Notes: generated from the letters alone by a model not told the origin. 64,000 bases of DNA from Trichinella spiralis (GCA_000181795.3 CM012953.1:12599827-12663826); one strand, 5' to 3'. Counted from the first letter of the stretch, positions 24,873-37,753 are shown. Numbers and translations: made by a program.

Positions 24873-27800
24873 ATGGCAACTGGTGAGCATGAAGATGATC
24901 CAAACAAAGTGTTAACTGACGATGGCGAAGAACCATCCTTCAGTGATCCAGAAGACTATGTCGATAACTGCACTGATGAAGGTTGTCCATTTTGTATGTT
25001 ATTATTGTTGAAAACAGTAATTTTTATTTGTAGAGTTGATACCGGATTTGCTAAAAGCTAAGCCTGTTGATGACGATGGTAGTCATTTTGTTATTGTTGT
25101 TGATAACATTCCAAAAGTGGGTCCTGACCGTTTACCGAAGCTGAAAGCAATTATGGGCAAAATATTTTCAAAATTTGGTAAAGTCGTCGAAGAATTTTAC
25201 CCGTTGTCCAATAATGAAACAAAAGGGTAATTAATTATATTTCAGATGTTTAAGTATTCCTTTTCATTATTAAATTTATATTTGTAATTTATGATAACCT
25301 TGTTGATGATTAAATAACTTTTCAAGAATTTGGACTGTTTATTTGTTTTTATTTGAAATATTTCAAATTAAAAATAGTTCGAATTGAGATTATTAAATTA
25401 TAAACTGTTATTTTGTATTTACATAATAACTTGTGATATTTTAATTTTGCTGTAATGTTTAGATACTGCTTCGTGGAATTTGGATCGAAAACAAACGCAG
25501 AGGAAGCTGCTGTGGTATTAAATGGTTATAAATTGGACAAAAATCATACATTCGTGGTCAATTTAGAAAATGAATTTGAAAAGTGAGTTTTTTTATTTCT
25601 GAGCTTTTATATTTACTAATTTCAATTTTAATATAGATATAACAATCCGGAACCAAATTTCCAAAAGCCAGTTGCTCGACCATACAAAGATAATGTAAAT
25701 CGTTGTTTTACATGTTTAAAGGTGATAATGGTATTTTTTGTTTAGGGAAACTTGAAGTCATGGTTATTGAATGAAGAGTGTATAGACCAGTTTGTAATGC
25801 AATCTGGATTTGCTGACTTTAAAGCTGGTACATATTGGAACACTTTTCCGGAACCAACGCTAATATGCGAGAAGAAGGTTATTATTTTATTTCATTGATT
25901 TTAGAAAAATTCTTGAATAATTAGGAAGATAAATTAGTATTCTGCTAATTTTATGTATGATATTTTTGTTAAATTGTGTAATTTGTAACTTGAAAGCGAG
26001 TAATTTTTTTTAATGTGTACAAAGTGCGGTGATCTGGAGCTTACTGTAAGTGGTAGTTTTCAAGTTTAAATTTACCTTCCGTTTTTTTATTTTTCATATA
26101 ATGCAAAATGGTTTTGTTAGTATATTTTAATGAAAATTCGAAAATTTATAACATATACGTATATATGTATATTTTAGAATTGGTCTGAAACGAGTGTTCA
26201 GTGGTCACCGCAAGGTACATATCTTGCTTCTGTTCATAATCAGGGTATCGCTTTGTGGGGAGGAAAAGATTTTGTTCGAATTAATCGATTTTGTCATCCA
26301 AATGTTTCCAGCTACGATATTTCTCCCTGTGAAAAGTAATAATTAATCAGTTGAATTACATATTGTATGCTTATTTTGTTTAGATATATAATTACGTTTT
26401 CCGCACCCAAGTCGGATAACTTTGATTCGTCAAATAGCGTGATAGTCTGGGAAATCTTTTCTGGTGACAAGAAGAGAAGTTTTCCTTTGACACCAAACAT
26501 GATCAAACCATGGCCATATTACAAGTTAGTTTTCTGCTTTGTTACATTTTGTTGGTATTTTATTTTTAATTCTTAGGTGGAGCTATGACGGAAAATTTCT
26601 TGCCACACTGAAAGATGAAACGCTGTGCATTTACGAGACAGAAGTAATTTGGCTAATTGCTATTATTGTTTAATTACTTTATTTTTTTCCAGACATTTGC
26701 TTTATTGGGCAAGAAGACTATGCCTATTGAAGGTATAAGAGATTTTGAATGGTCACCTACTGATGACCATCTTGCTTACTGGGTATCTGAGCGTGGGCAT
26801 GCGCCTGGGAGAGTTGCATTGATGAAATTGCCAGAAAAATTGGATATACGCAGCAAGAACATGTTTAACATGGCCGAAGCAACCATATATTGGCAGAAGT
26901 GTGGGGACAATCTGTGTTTCAAAGTTGACAGATATGCGAAAAAGAAAGAGGAAAAATGTGGTGAAATCAAATACAGTGTACGTTAAAGTATTTATATAAT
27001 GCTGTAATTAAGTTCAGTATAGATTAAATCTGAATTTTGTGAAGTAAATTGTTATATACACGTATTTTGTCTTTAAGGGCATATCGCATCATCTTGAAGT
27101 ATTTCACATTCGAGAAAAGGAAGTACCAGTTACTTCATTAGAAGTGAAAGGTAAGCAAGAGCAGCAATAAATTTGACGGGATTTGTAATTGAGATTTTGC
27201 AGAAAACATCCAAGCATTTTCTTGGGAACCTCATGGATTTAAGTTTGCCATTATCGTCGGCGATTTGAAAACCACTGTTGTTTTCTATGGGGTACGATCC
27301 AATCCTGTTTCTGTTGTTCAACTGAGTATGTGGTTTTGTGCTTTTGTTTGTTGTTTTTATTATGTTAAAAATTTTTGATTTTAGGAATCCTTGAACAGAA
27401 GAATACGGTAAATGCCATATATTGGGCACCTATTGGTCATCATGTAGTTTTTGTTGGTTTGAAAGGGTATGAAGTATGGATTGTTTTCTGTTTCCTATTG
27501 TTATTTTTTGTTTTTTTATATGTGCAGGGCTTCTAATGGAGCTTTGGTATTTGTCGACACAAATGTGCAGGATATCATTGTTGCTAATCAGCAAGAGCAT
27601 CCTGGTTTAACGCACGTGGAATGGGATCCCACTGGACGCTATTTGGTTACTAGCGTTAGCATTTGGGCACCGAATCGTGGAGGTGATTGTGGTTATGTGA
27701 TGTGGAATTTTCAAGGTAGAATGCTGCAAAAGAAATCAGTCGAAGAATTCTGCTTGTTCTCTTGGCGTCCAAGACCGAAGCCTTTACTGAGCGACAGTTT

Positions 27801-28372
27801 TATTAAAGTAGGAATTTTATTCATTTATTCTTTTTAGATATAAAGTATATATAGATAAGAGGTAGCATATTTGAATAATAATGAAATTGCTGTATGTTTA
27901 TATTTTTGTTTTTTCATTATTTCAATAATATCTGTTTGTTTTTCATAGTATGTGAAAAAGAATTTGAAAAAGTATACTGCTCAGTTTGAAGAACGTGACA
28001 GGCAGGTTTTGTTGAAAGCGTCAGAGGTATATGCTGTTGAAATGTTATTTTTACTTTGAAAATTAATTAATTTTTTTCATTCAGGAAATTATATCACGAC
28101 GTAGAGAAATGTACGAAAAGTTTCAGACGTTATTGGAACTTCGTCGTGAAGAATGGTTCGCAGAAAAGCCAATTCGAATGAAACTGCGAGGTTGGCATTT
28201 ATTTATAATAATTTTGATCAGTTTTTTAAACTCTGCTTCATCGGCTTTTATAATAAGCTTTCTTTTTAAAAATTATTTAGGTGACGAAGATACAGACGAT
28301 TTATTTGGGGAAGAAAACACTTTCGTCGAAGAATGTGAGGTGTTCTTATCAAAGGAAGTTATTTTAGAATGA
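24873..28372 (+). CDS. eIF3b: eukaryotic translation initiation factor 3 subunit B
   Basis: Core scaffold of the eIF3 complex on the 40S ribosome. Sixteen exons give 698 residues: 24873-24981, 25034-25226, 25463-25582, 25637-25694, 25746-25877, 26178-26335, 26384-26524, 26577-26643, 26693-26977, 27078-27150, 27203-27325, 27385-27466, 27528-27807, 27949-28026, 28085-28190 and 28281-28372. An acidic N-terminus is followed by an RRM (about residues 45-135: HFVIVVDNIPKVG, then GYCFVEFGS). A WD40-type propeller then includes WSPQGTYLAS, IRDFEWSPTDDHLAYW, HVEWDPTGRYLVTS and the near-invariant FSWRPRPKPLLS. The C-terminal helix that binds eIF3 partners contains FQTLLELRREEW and an acidic tail. All phases agree. 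Length matches other animals and all introns are short. Confidence 0.96.
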
Positions 28373-28723
28373 TATTTTGTGTGATTCTTAACGAAAAAAC
28401 TTCAGTAAACGATTGATTACAAAAGTTGCATTGAAATGCACTGTTTGTTAATTTTTGAGTTGAAAGTTTTATTTTTAAACGTTATGTTTTTTTTCTTCAA
28501 ATTATTTTTTAAATTCTGTTCAAATAAAGATATTTAGTAACTTTTTTGGCATTTTTCCACATGTAACACAATAAAAACGCTTATCGGATGTGTCTTCTTT
28601 TACCAGAGTTTAGTCAGTTATCATCACTGGTGAGAATGGTTACACAAAAAGTCAATCAAAAAAAATATTGTAAAATAAAAGCACACTAATGTACACAGTA
28701 TAGAGATTAAAAAACGGTTGGGG
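28373..28723. other. 3' UTR spacer between convergent eIF3b and NUDT9
   Basis: 351 bp between the two stop codons. It contains the AATAAA at 28523 for eIF3b; the 3' UTR of NUDT9 must lie here on the other strand, so the transcripts may overlap. Confidence 0.55.
28523..28528 (+). promoter_or_regulatory. poly(A) signal AATAAA
   Basis: Hexamer about 150 bp after the eIF3b stop codon. Confidence 0.6.
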
Positions 28724-29946
28724 TTACCAGTGAGCATCATGTAGTAGAGCGACAGCTTTCAGTATTTCTGAATGAGAAGCGTAAAGTTTTGCATCTGAAC
28801 TTATGTCTGTCCATTTTGCTCCAACGGCGTCACTCCCGGCTTTCAGTTCAGCGCTGCCCAATTGTTCGCCAGTTTCGTCGTGAATGTTGTAAGCTGCGGT
28901 TTCCATCCACGCGTTATCCGTATTCCGAGGATCATCCACATAACCTTGGTATATCTAGTGATGAAAAGTTCGATAAGCTCGATTCACAAGTCAACATTCC
29001 AACTGACCACTTCTGCTTGCTGGAAACTTTCAGCTACTAATTTTTCAATGCTGGCTTTTTGATGTTGCGAAGAAACATTTAAAATATCAAAAGCTTCTTC
29101 CATAAATTCGCGCTGCAGAGCGTCCATCACTAATTCGCCTGCATCGACCATACCCTGGAATTAATATTGAATTTCTGTTTATTTTTTCATCTCTATAAAT
29201 TGATAAATTCCAACTCCAGGAATCGCCCACTCGTGCGAATCGCCTCGAAGTACTGAAATGAATTGCAAAATTGGCCGATTAGTTGTTCCATTCACTTGAA
29301 TTGTACCGTCTGTTTGGCATTTCCAACTGTGTTGAATATGCAAAACAAAAAAAGCTTCAATCGGATATAATCTGCAACTCTGTTTGCTGGAATTACCGAG
29401 TCACTATTGGATCAACAGCGTGATTTGGACCCCAACGTCCGAGACATCCTCTGCCGCTCATGCCAGTCCGTCCAACTGGGTTCAGTGGCCTGCCGTTCAA
29501 TATGGAATATTTCCCGCAGTAGCTTATTCGATTTATTGCTCCATCGATTTGGTTAAATTTCGGTTCGAATCCCGGTTGTCTGAAAAAAGTCCTTGCTAAA
29601 CTTTGTAACACAATTTTTGCTCTTCTTATATTTAATCACTATTTCTGTTTCAAACGCAATTTGCTAAATTGGGATGAATGTAATATGAATTTAATTACGC
29701 AATTTCCGGATCCGCCCAAGGAGCGTGAGCAACACTAGCTGCAGTGTATTCCACCGGCCGGTAGTCGTCGAAAAATACAGACCATTTAACGTGATCGTCT
29801 GGCACGTGGAATCGTTGAATCTTAAAATTAAATTTGCATGACGAAATAAACAAATAGCAAATTTTCAACCGTACATTGCTTCTAGGATAGACAGAGTTAC
29901 GACATTTAAAATGAAGATAAACCTTGCCCATGCAATTTCGGTTCAT
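28724..29946 (-). CDS. NUDT9: ADP-ribose pyrophosphatase, NUDT9 type
   Basis: Nudix hydrolase that splits ADP-ribose into AMP and ribose-5-phosphate. Six exons: 29875-29946, 29699-29820, 29397-29579, 29215-29326, 29008-29154 and 28724-28954; 288 residues with all phases consistent. Diagnostic NUDT9 blocks are [39 protein letters not shown], the Nudix box GMVDAGE...[29 protein letters not shown] and KLYASHS...DAHW at the very end. As in human NUDT9, the box has EEA where most Nudix proteins have EEXG. The N-terminus has no obvious mitochondrial presequence from the chosen ATG. An acceptor-like TTTTTAG lies just upstream, so another 5' exon is possible. Confidence 0.95.
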
Positions 29947-30935
29947 ATTTTCTTTGAAAAAAATCCTAAAAATGTATAAAAATTGTGACATTTTAATAAT
30001 TTACACAGATAAAATTCAATTACAATTCCACCAAATCAATCGAACATTAATCTTTAATACAGTATAAAAAGTAATATTCAAGTACAACATGAATGACAAT
30101 TTGTTTTTTATTTATTATTCAGTTTTGATTCAGAAAAAATAAAAAATATTTCAAAATAGACTAAGTTAATAGATGAATTAAAATCAAACAAAAACGATCA
30201 AATGTAACAGTGTTATCAGGATTCTGCTGCAGGAATAATTTTGGAAAAATTTACCAACAGCAGGAGTACTTTTTATAAATAATTGAACAATTAAAAGTTT
30301 GAGATTATGGTTAGCTATAAATAATAAAATGAATGAAACGACGATGCTTGAAAACTGCTCGGCGTGACAGAAGGGACATTTTTCAGAGAGGTCAAATTTT
30401 GGTGGTAAATTGAAAACTGACATCCGCAAGGGAAATAGAAAACAAAAATTTCCATTACTAATTGCGCCGAACGTGAATAAAATGTGATAATTGAAAAGTA
30501 AAAAAATTAAAATTTGTCCTGCTGACTTTTTGATTTTGAAATAGAAATTGCAAATCACGAAATTGACCCGTACTTTATTGGTGCGCATTCGACTGACCTG
30601 CACTGTTGTTGGGCAACTGTTCGTCATGACAAAACCGTCAACTGGTTTATTGTGACACCGCGGACCACCGGTGAATAATAAAATTTTCCCATCACCTCAT
30701 GTACATATTGGAGCATCATCATCATCATCATCATTTCTTTCCTCCAGATTGTGAATAAGATTGCGTTTGAAAATATTCATTTTTATTTTAAAAGCTTCTT
30801 CATCATTTTTTCAACCGCTTCCATTAAAGCTGACCCTCCTCCTTTAACAGAGAATAAAATTGATTTAAGAAATAAATAAAAATTATAACTTTTCATCAAA
30901 CCAATTGATGCTTAGCTGGAAATTGCTGTTGATCG
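29947..30935. other. intergenic, with a possible small membrane-protein frame
   Basis: About 1 kb between NUDT9 (leftward) and the cystine-knot gene (rightward), a divergent promoter region. A minus-strand frame at 30184-30627 starts MTNSCPTTVQ followed by a consensus-like donor (CAG/GTCAGT). It later contains CPFCHAEQ and a hydrophobic stretch (FSSIVVSFILLFIA). It could be a two-exon small membrane protein, but I recognise no family and the middle looks intronic. A (CAT)n repeat lies at 30712-30734. Confidence 0.3.
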
Positions 30936-33397
30936 ATGATTGAAAAAAGCATCATTCCGCATTTTTGGCGATCAACCTTCTTGCCATTTTTTCCTCTGGT
31001 AGAATTTGCATACATGATCGTTGCACTGCTTGGCAGTGTACGTTGCAGCGGTGAACATTTGAACAATTCAACTCTACTATTGCAAGTCGATCAAAGTTTT
31101 CTGTCCAACAGTACAGGTATGATTATGTTCTCTGTTTGATCAAATTATTACTATTATTATTTTGGATTTCAATTTTAGTTTAAAACAGAAAACAACATCT
31201 ATATATTCATGATTAATTAATTAATTAATTAATTAACTGATTGAAAAACAATATGCTATTTGCATTTTAAAAAGATTTGGGCAAAAAATTTGATAGTCAT
31301 TTCAAAGAGTACATTGCGATTCAGTTGACCAAATAACCCAGAGTAGAAGTCAAGTGAAGTCACAAGGGCAGCAGCAGCACGCTTGTTGTAGAATTTGGAA
31401 CATTTTTCAATTATTTCGTCATTTTTTGTTGCTTCAGCAAGATACATATTTCTTTCAGACAACATAAATGTATAAATTAATTTTTCTGATTACGCATATG
31501 AAAAATTGATGTGAAGCAGGTTGATAAATAGATGAGATTTTCAAAAAATTATCTCGCATTCTTTTATAATATGTTCCAGAAAATGAATTGCTCCAATACG
31601 AGGCAGAATTGACCGCTGCTTTGGTCCGAGTGCGTCAACAACTTGAAGAAATGGAAAAAAGCGTCATGGTGGTGGACGCCAACGCCACTGCTAAAGCGCT
31701 GAACGATTCCAACGTTGTAGTGAACAATGCAAATTGGACACTGGTGCCCGACGACGACACGGAATTGTACCACAACGTCGCCGACGATGAGCCAACGCCC
31801 TTATCGGTTGGTCTGGTTCAAACTTTTACCGTGTCGACGCAAATTTTGGTCCGAGATTTAAGCAACAGAAGAAAAATGGACCGGATAATGTTGAACGATT
31901 TCGACGACATTGCTAACAACGCAACGGTGGACACGACGGTCGATGCAATAATCAACGATACCACTGCGACAGTGGAGAATATTGAAAATGATACGGTAAT
32001 TTTGGAAAATATCTCGTTGAATAATAACAGTGAACATGGTGCTGATTTGTTCAACGAGTCCAACGTGAACCACGCAAATGTGTTCACTTCAATCAGAAAT
32101 CACTTGAACGCAACTGATTTATTGTTGCAAAAGCAACAAAATGTTTTGGATAAATTTCTACAGGTAAAATTTAAATAATAATAATTATTATTACAGCAGT
32201 TGATTGGAGGAAAATTGTTACCTTTGTTGTATAGAATATGACAAACTGCGTACAGTTCACAAAGGATCAACTGATCGACGAACTGAAACACCGTGGCACG
32301 TACAATCCAGACTTCATGGCCTGGGATGTGCGGGGCGTTTTGAAATTTTTCGAAAAATTCAAAGAAAATTTTTACGATGTACAACAAAGAATTTTTTTTT
32401 GAAAAAAATTTTATAATTTGCATTTTGTTTGTCGATTTTCAATTGCAGAGCCGAGAGGAAATTGAACAACATGCGGTCGGCGTGGAACAAAATCTGGCCG
32501 CTTTGGAAGGCTTTGTCCGTGAGTTGGAATTGCAGAATTGCAACCTGCGCACACCGGATGTGTTCGCCAAACTTTACAATATCACCATGGGCGGGATGAA
32601 GTCCTCGCCAACGGTCGACCGTTCAAGAGCACGTCGACAATTGCTCAACACCAACAGACAAACCAAGGCGGGCTTTTTCCGTCGTACCAAGCTGAAATAC
32701 CTGGCCCAATTGTACAAATCCCCAAGACTGCACGATTCACCATCGTCGAAATTGGAAAAAAGACCAACTTTTTCATCTAACAAGCATATTGGTAACGAAA
32801 TTTGATTAATTAATCAATTACTAATAGGATGATGATGATAATTTTTGTTGGCCAGGTGAATTACATATTGTACCGTTTGGATGCAAAAAACGAGGATCCT
32901 CTGAAAGTGGATTCTTGAGACTTTGCAGTTCGTGTCAGGCAATACGTCGCCTGCCTGACAATTATTTCCCGCCATTCATCAACGAGGTCACCTGTGACGA
33001 GGACAAAAGTTGTCTGCACTTTAGCAATCAACGTATGTATATATTGAAATATATTTGAACAAAAAATAAAGGTCAAAAACAATAATAATAATAATAATAA
33101 TAATAATATAAAAACAACCACCTTTCTTTTCTTCTTTCCACACCCACCCACACTCACACACAAATATATGTGCTATTTAATAAATAATTTGTGCATCATT
33201 TTTCAAAATCAATCAATCAATTAACAATTTCAAATTTTTCAGCTCACGGCAGTTGCAAGCAGCGTTATTTGAACTTTGATCTTTTGAAAAATGTCGGAAC
33301 CACTGAATGCCAGATTTGGAAAAAAGTCAGCTTAAATGTGCGCGTCTCGTGTGAATGTTTTCTCGACCAGATGTCGTTCTTCGCCAAATACGTTTGA
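30936..33397 (+). CDS. secreted glycoprotein with C-terminal cystine-knot-like domain
   Basis: Six exons, 527 residues, all phases consistent: 30936-31116, 31580-32163, 32235-32378, 32449-32791, 32856-33032 and 33243-33397. A signal sequence or signal anchor (FFPLVEFAYMIVALLGSVRC) opens it. A short coiled coil (ENELLQYEAELTAALVRVR) and a long acidic region with about ten N-glycosylation sequons follow, then a basic segment with dibasic sites (SRARRQLL, FFRRTKLK). The last about 110 residues have about nine cysteines in the order C, CxxC, C, C, C, C and CEC, with IRRLPDNYFPPFINEVTC, GSCKQRY, WKKVSLNVRVSCEC. This layout resembles extracellular cystine-knot cytokines (Trunk/PTTH, Spatzle or IL-17 types), with dibasic sites where a prohormone would be cut. 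The family assignment is inference. Confidence 0.78.
31212..31237. repeat. (TTAA)n microsatellite in intron
   Basis: Six tandem TTAA/ATTA units in the first intron of the cystine-knot gene. Confidence 0.85.
33079..33108. repeat. (AAT)n microsatellite in intron
   Basis: About nine AAT units in the last intron of the cystine-knot gene. Confidence 0.85.
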
Positions 33398-33798
33398 CTG
33401 CTTGAAGTGCAATTTTTCTTACTGTATAAAAAGAAAATCAAGACGAAAAAAAGTGCTTGTTTACTTTTGCAACGTTGAACAAAAAGTCACAAACGTGAAT
33501 GAAAAAAAAATATACATGTATAAAAAGCTCGAGCAGTTCAATCGGATTTAAAAAAGATTAAAAAAGAATAAGAAGACAGAGTAGATAAATTAATCTATCA
33601 ACCAGATTTCCCCATTTTTCAACCAACAGCACACAAATAAATGTAAAAACACAGAAAAGAATAAAACCACATCTTTCAATTAAAAAAAACAAGCAAATGA
33701 ATAACAACAAATCTGAGCAGATGCAATAAAACTGTTCCTATTCAAATTTCAACTTATTTGACCGTGTCACCAGTGAAATAAAGATTATGGCGGTTGCA
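33398..33798. other. 3' spacer between convergent genes
   Basis: Holds the 3' UTR of the cystine-knot gene, with AATAAA-type signals near 33636 and 33724, and that of the minus-strand RING gene. No gene seen. Confidence 0.5.
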
Positions 33799-36693
33799 TC
33801 ACATTGTGGGGGTTCTCAAACGCCTGTTTTCGGGTTCGCTGACTTCTTCTGCACCTTCTTCACAAGCTGGTGCAGTACATTGGATCCTCAACACCGACTG
33901 AGGTAGTGTTTCCTGAAAATCAACGCCAAACAGTGAACAACAATTGCAACGAGACAGTAAAATAAAAAATCAGAAAAAAAACGGTGACAATCGAACTTCG
34001 CAAAGTTCTTCTATACCGTCGTCTTCTTCTGGCAATTGAAGCCGAGGGCTAGTTTTGGAGCGGGGCTCGAAAACCCGAAGCATTATATCTTCAGGAGTGA
34101 GAACTTCTTGAACTTCCAAAGACAATGGTCTTTAAAAATAACAACATGCATAATAATTTTGCACAGTTATTCAACAACGACAACAACAAAATAATAAATA
34201 AACCTGGACGTTTTTTTCGGCTTCACTTTGCGCTGTGCATGAGAAGCACCACGCGGTGATTGTACAGCAATTGAAGACATGCTATGCGTTCCGGCAATAT
34301 TATGACACTTCGGATCAGATAAATTTCCCATTGGTCCATTGAGAGCTTCGATAAGTGAAACCGATTCATATTTCTTTGGAAAAGATGTTTCGTGGGATAT
34401 CTCAAACAAAAAATAAATAAACTTATTTATTTCCTCTTCTTTATTTCACAATCATAAACAATTAATTGACTGATTATTAATCGCACTGTACTTACGGTTC
34501 CATCTGAGGCAGATGTGCAAATTATTGATACCGGTGAGCATTCAGCTTTCCTAACACTTTTCATTTGAAGCAACGCTCTGAACGGAGATCGACAAATTGG
34601 ACAATTGTTTGCCTATTTTAATTTGAAATTTTATTTTCTTAAATATTAAAATGAAATCACTTCATTATACCTTATATCGAAGTGTTTCAGCACATCCACT
34701 GCAGAGACACAGATGACGACAAGGCAGTATCAGTGTATCCCGCCATTCTGACATGCAAACTACACATTCCACAAAACAATCGCTGCTGTCATCGCCACAC
34801 GAATTCTGCAAAAAAAATAATTTTTTCACACAATTTTAAAATATAAAACCAAAACTCCACTACCTGTGACGTCGAAGCGGATGTTATTACATGCTTGTTC
34901 TCCAGTCCGTATACTTCTTGAAGCAAATAAGAGACCCCGTGCATAAACAGTTTCTGTTTCAATGGCTTCAAAACGTATCCTTGGCCTTCTGCCGAACGTT
35001 CCGCAATAGCGTAAGTACAGTGCGATTGCGCTGGTTCTTCAAATATACGTTATAAAACAAAATTTAAAATAAAATTATACAATGAATAATTTTTCATTCA
35101 ACGCTCACCTCCAGCCTGCGCTTCCACAGTACAATGAATGACAATAGGTATAATTTCATTATCCGCATCATAAACCAACTGAAAATTTGAAATTATATGA
35201 TATGATAGACTGAAACTTCGAACAATTTCCCACTTCTGAAGATTTATATAACGAAGGATCAAATATATGTTCCGACTGACTAAACAATTGATTCGAACCA
35301 ATTTCATAATGATACGATTTCGATGTCAAATCAGGACATTTAGAAACATAACTAAAAATATCCATTATTATCAATCAGTTCAATTAAATGTAATAAAACA
35401 ATCACAGTTTTATTACCCAAATCCATCAGCATTAATTGCTTCAGTAGCAAAGTAATAAATTGTGATTGTACATGGAGCATCACAGTCGAATACAAATTCA
35501 ATATTGTAACGGCAGGAAGTTTCATTTTCTTGATTTTCAGTATCGGAAGCTGGACATCGTGCTCTAAAAGGAAAAATACAAAACACATTCTTGAATAATC
35601 AAATGAAATTGCAACTAATCAAAACTGCCCCGCTTAAATTGTTCATGTCTCACGGTAATGTTCATTTAATTCAGTTGACATAATAAAAATTTACATAACT
35701 ACTTTACATACTGTTTTTTTCATCCACTATCAAAACAAAAGTTGTTTAGTCTTGTATGGGAAAACTTTTTTCCTTCTTTTCAAAATCTATTCTTCAAAAA
35801 ATATTAAAACATTCATTAATCAATCCTGATATGAAAAAATCAATCAACATAAGTGCAAAAGAACTACAATAGGAGAGTCAGAATACAAAAAAATGCTTTG
35901 AAATTCATTAAACAGGTTGCAGAACGACCTTTTCGTTCAATGCTAAACATTACACATCTTTTTTTTTCAAATTTTTATGTGTATACATACTTGACAAATT
36001 TCAAAGAATCGCGGCGTATGATAATCAAACAATTTAATACATTATACGGCTCCGATGCTGACTGATGCAAATAAGGATACTAATAGAAAAACAAAAAGAA
36101 TTAGACTGATTCAGAAAACAAAAATTAGTAACCTTACATTCACCGGATTACCCAAAAAATTCAAATCTAAATTTTCACCAAATAAAAATGATTCAGGTTG
36201 TGGCGTTTCAAATCTTTCTTCTCCAAGCATAAAGTGAGTTCCGAAAAAGGAACCTACAAATAATCATAATTTCATGCAATTTCAATAACTATAAATAATA
36301 AATGCACCGAAGAAAACATTCACCTGAAGCAACAATCAATAACAAGCATTAATAAGCAGAACTTTTCTATAGTATAGCAAAAATTAAACATTTAACAGAG
36401 TATACATTTAAATTTAAATTAAAATAAAAATTAAATTTTAAAATGCACCTAAAAATAATTTTTTCCTCACAACAGTAAATATTATTTTATTTTTTATCGT
36501 TCGAATAATAACACAATAGACATAATTTGAATGAAAAAATTGTATTCATACTTGTTTTTGGAGGAAACTTGTACGAAAATGTTGGCGACTGAGAACCATC
36601 CCCCAATGAATGACTGCTTCTGCTGGTTGAAATTCCCATGCTCCCCGAGATGTCCCCCTTACAACCCGACTCACCAGCTTGTACACTGAGCAT
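33799..36693 (-). CDS. MGRN1: E3 ubiquitin ligase, Mahogunin (MGRN1/RNF157) family
   Basis: Cytosolic RING ubiquitin ligase. Twelve exons in phase, 516 residues: 36552-36693, 36138-36253, 35991-36079, 35417-35563, 35234-35351, 35109-35178, 34864-35036, 34671-34805, 34496-34612, 34204-34400, 33997-34129 and 33799-33912. N-terminal blocks YKFPPKTSSFFGTHF and GENLDLNFLG, then IIIRRDSLKFVK, a beta-rich domain, KPLKQKLF...VSYLLQEVYGLENK, and the C3HC4 RING (ECVVCMS, LPCRHLCLC, CAETLRY, CPICRSPFRALLQ). SLIEALNG downstream is also conserved in MGRN1/RNF157. The chosen start (MLSVQAG) does not give the Gly-2 myristoylation site of vertebrate MGRN1, and an acceptor lies just upstream, so an earlier coding exon is possible. 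The C-terminal tail is shorter than in vertebrates. Confidence 0.93.
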
Positions 36694-37429
36694 GTGAGAG
36701 CATCATAATAAGAAACCTACAGAAAACAGAGAATGCAAGTACAATTTTTTTTATAACTTGAAAACGTTTCTTCAAAAAAATTTTTAATTCATACTGTTTC
36801 ATGTTACTTTTATAAAGTTAAATTTAAAAATTTGTTTAATTATGTTTTGTATTTTTTTACAAATTTACAATTCACAATTTAAAATGGAAAAAATTCAGAA
36901 GACGCATTGTCACTTATCTAATAAACTAAATGTAATAAATCAACTATATATCATAAAGTAAATGTAAAAAGTTCCAAAAATCGGGTTGAATAATCAATCA
37001 TCAGGTTCTTCTGACTGTAGCGGACGCGGCCCGAGCTAACATCTCTATTTGTCCAGACAACGAAGCGGAAGAAAGATGAAGCTACCGTAAGCGGATTTGG
37101 ACTTGAAGATCGGAGGAGAAATATGGTAGGACTTGGATGGAAAGGAGCGTGGTTGTAGTTGGTTCGGAAAGCTGGCTGTGGCGTATCATGGACGGTCCTT
37201 GTTCGTAGTTGCTAATAAGCACTATACTCTCTACCTGTCTTTTGATTGTTATAATGTCATCGGGAAAGTGTGAAGCCGGAAGAAAAGGAAGCAAAGCCAA
37301 GCGGAGATGACCGCGCGGGGAAACCCACCGGTCGACACCGGCTCGTCGTCGCTTAGTGACGAATGCGCTAATAGCGCGTTTACGGAGGTGAATGAGCCTG
37401 CCCGAGAGAGCGGCTCGTTACATGACTGT
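36694..37429. other. intergenic, part G/C-richer of probable transposon origin
   Basis: AT-rich at first. From about 37015 the composition changes sharply to mixed or G/C-rich (for example gaccgcgcggggaaaccc) and stays so up to the inverted repeat. No gene. It is most easily explained as non-coding or LTR sequence of the retroelement remnant that follows. Confidence 0.4.
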
Positions 37430-37702
37430 CTAGTATCAGCGGCAATTCAGAATTCAAATGCGCTCGAAATCGTTTCCTAATATCCTCCTATTTTTTGTCA
37501 ATCAGTCAATCTATCTATATTTATCGTAAAATAATCTTACAGTATGAATTCTGTATATTCGAGAGATGTATTGTTATCACTGTTCACGGAACCTTGTTGA
37601 ACGATTTCTTAGTAGGTACGAATTGAAACTACTTGATTTACCACCCAGGGTGATGAACGATTTCGAGCGCATCTGAATTCTGAATTGCCGTTCTGATACT
37701 AG
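37430..37702. repeat. 46-bp inverted repeat with about 180-bp loop
   Basis: Left arm 37430-37475 (starts ctagtatcag, ends cgaaatcgttt) and right arm 37656-37702 (starts aacgatttcg, ends ctgatactag) are reverse complements apart from one substitution and a two-base indel. The transcript could form a long hairpin. It lies directly before the primer-binding-like site of the retroelement remnant. Confidence 0.9.
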
Positions 37703-37753
37703 ATGGACTTCCTGACGATCGATTATTTAACCTGATTTTGGAACCCGTTTTAT

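Noticed and set aside
29560-29580. ggttcgaatcc, a tRNA B-box-like word
   Set aside because: Lies inside a NUDT9 exon that is in frame and conserved; no A box or cloverleaf around it.
32861-33163. Minus-strand frame with a run of leucines
   Set aside because: The leucines come from an intronic (AAT)n repeat in the cystine-knot gene; overlaps its exon 5 on the other strand.
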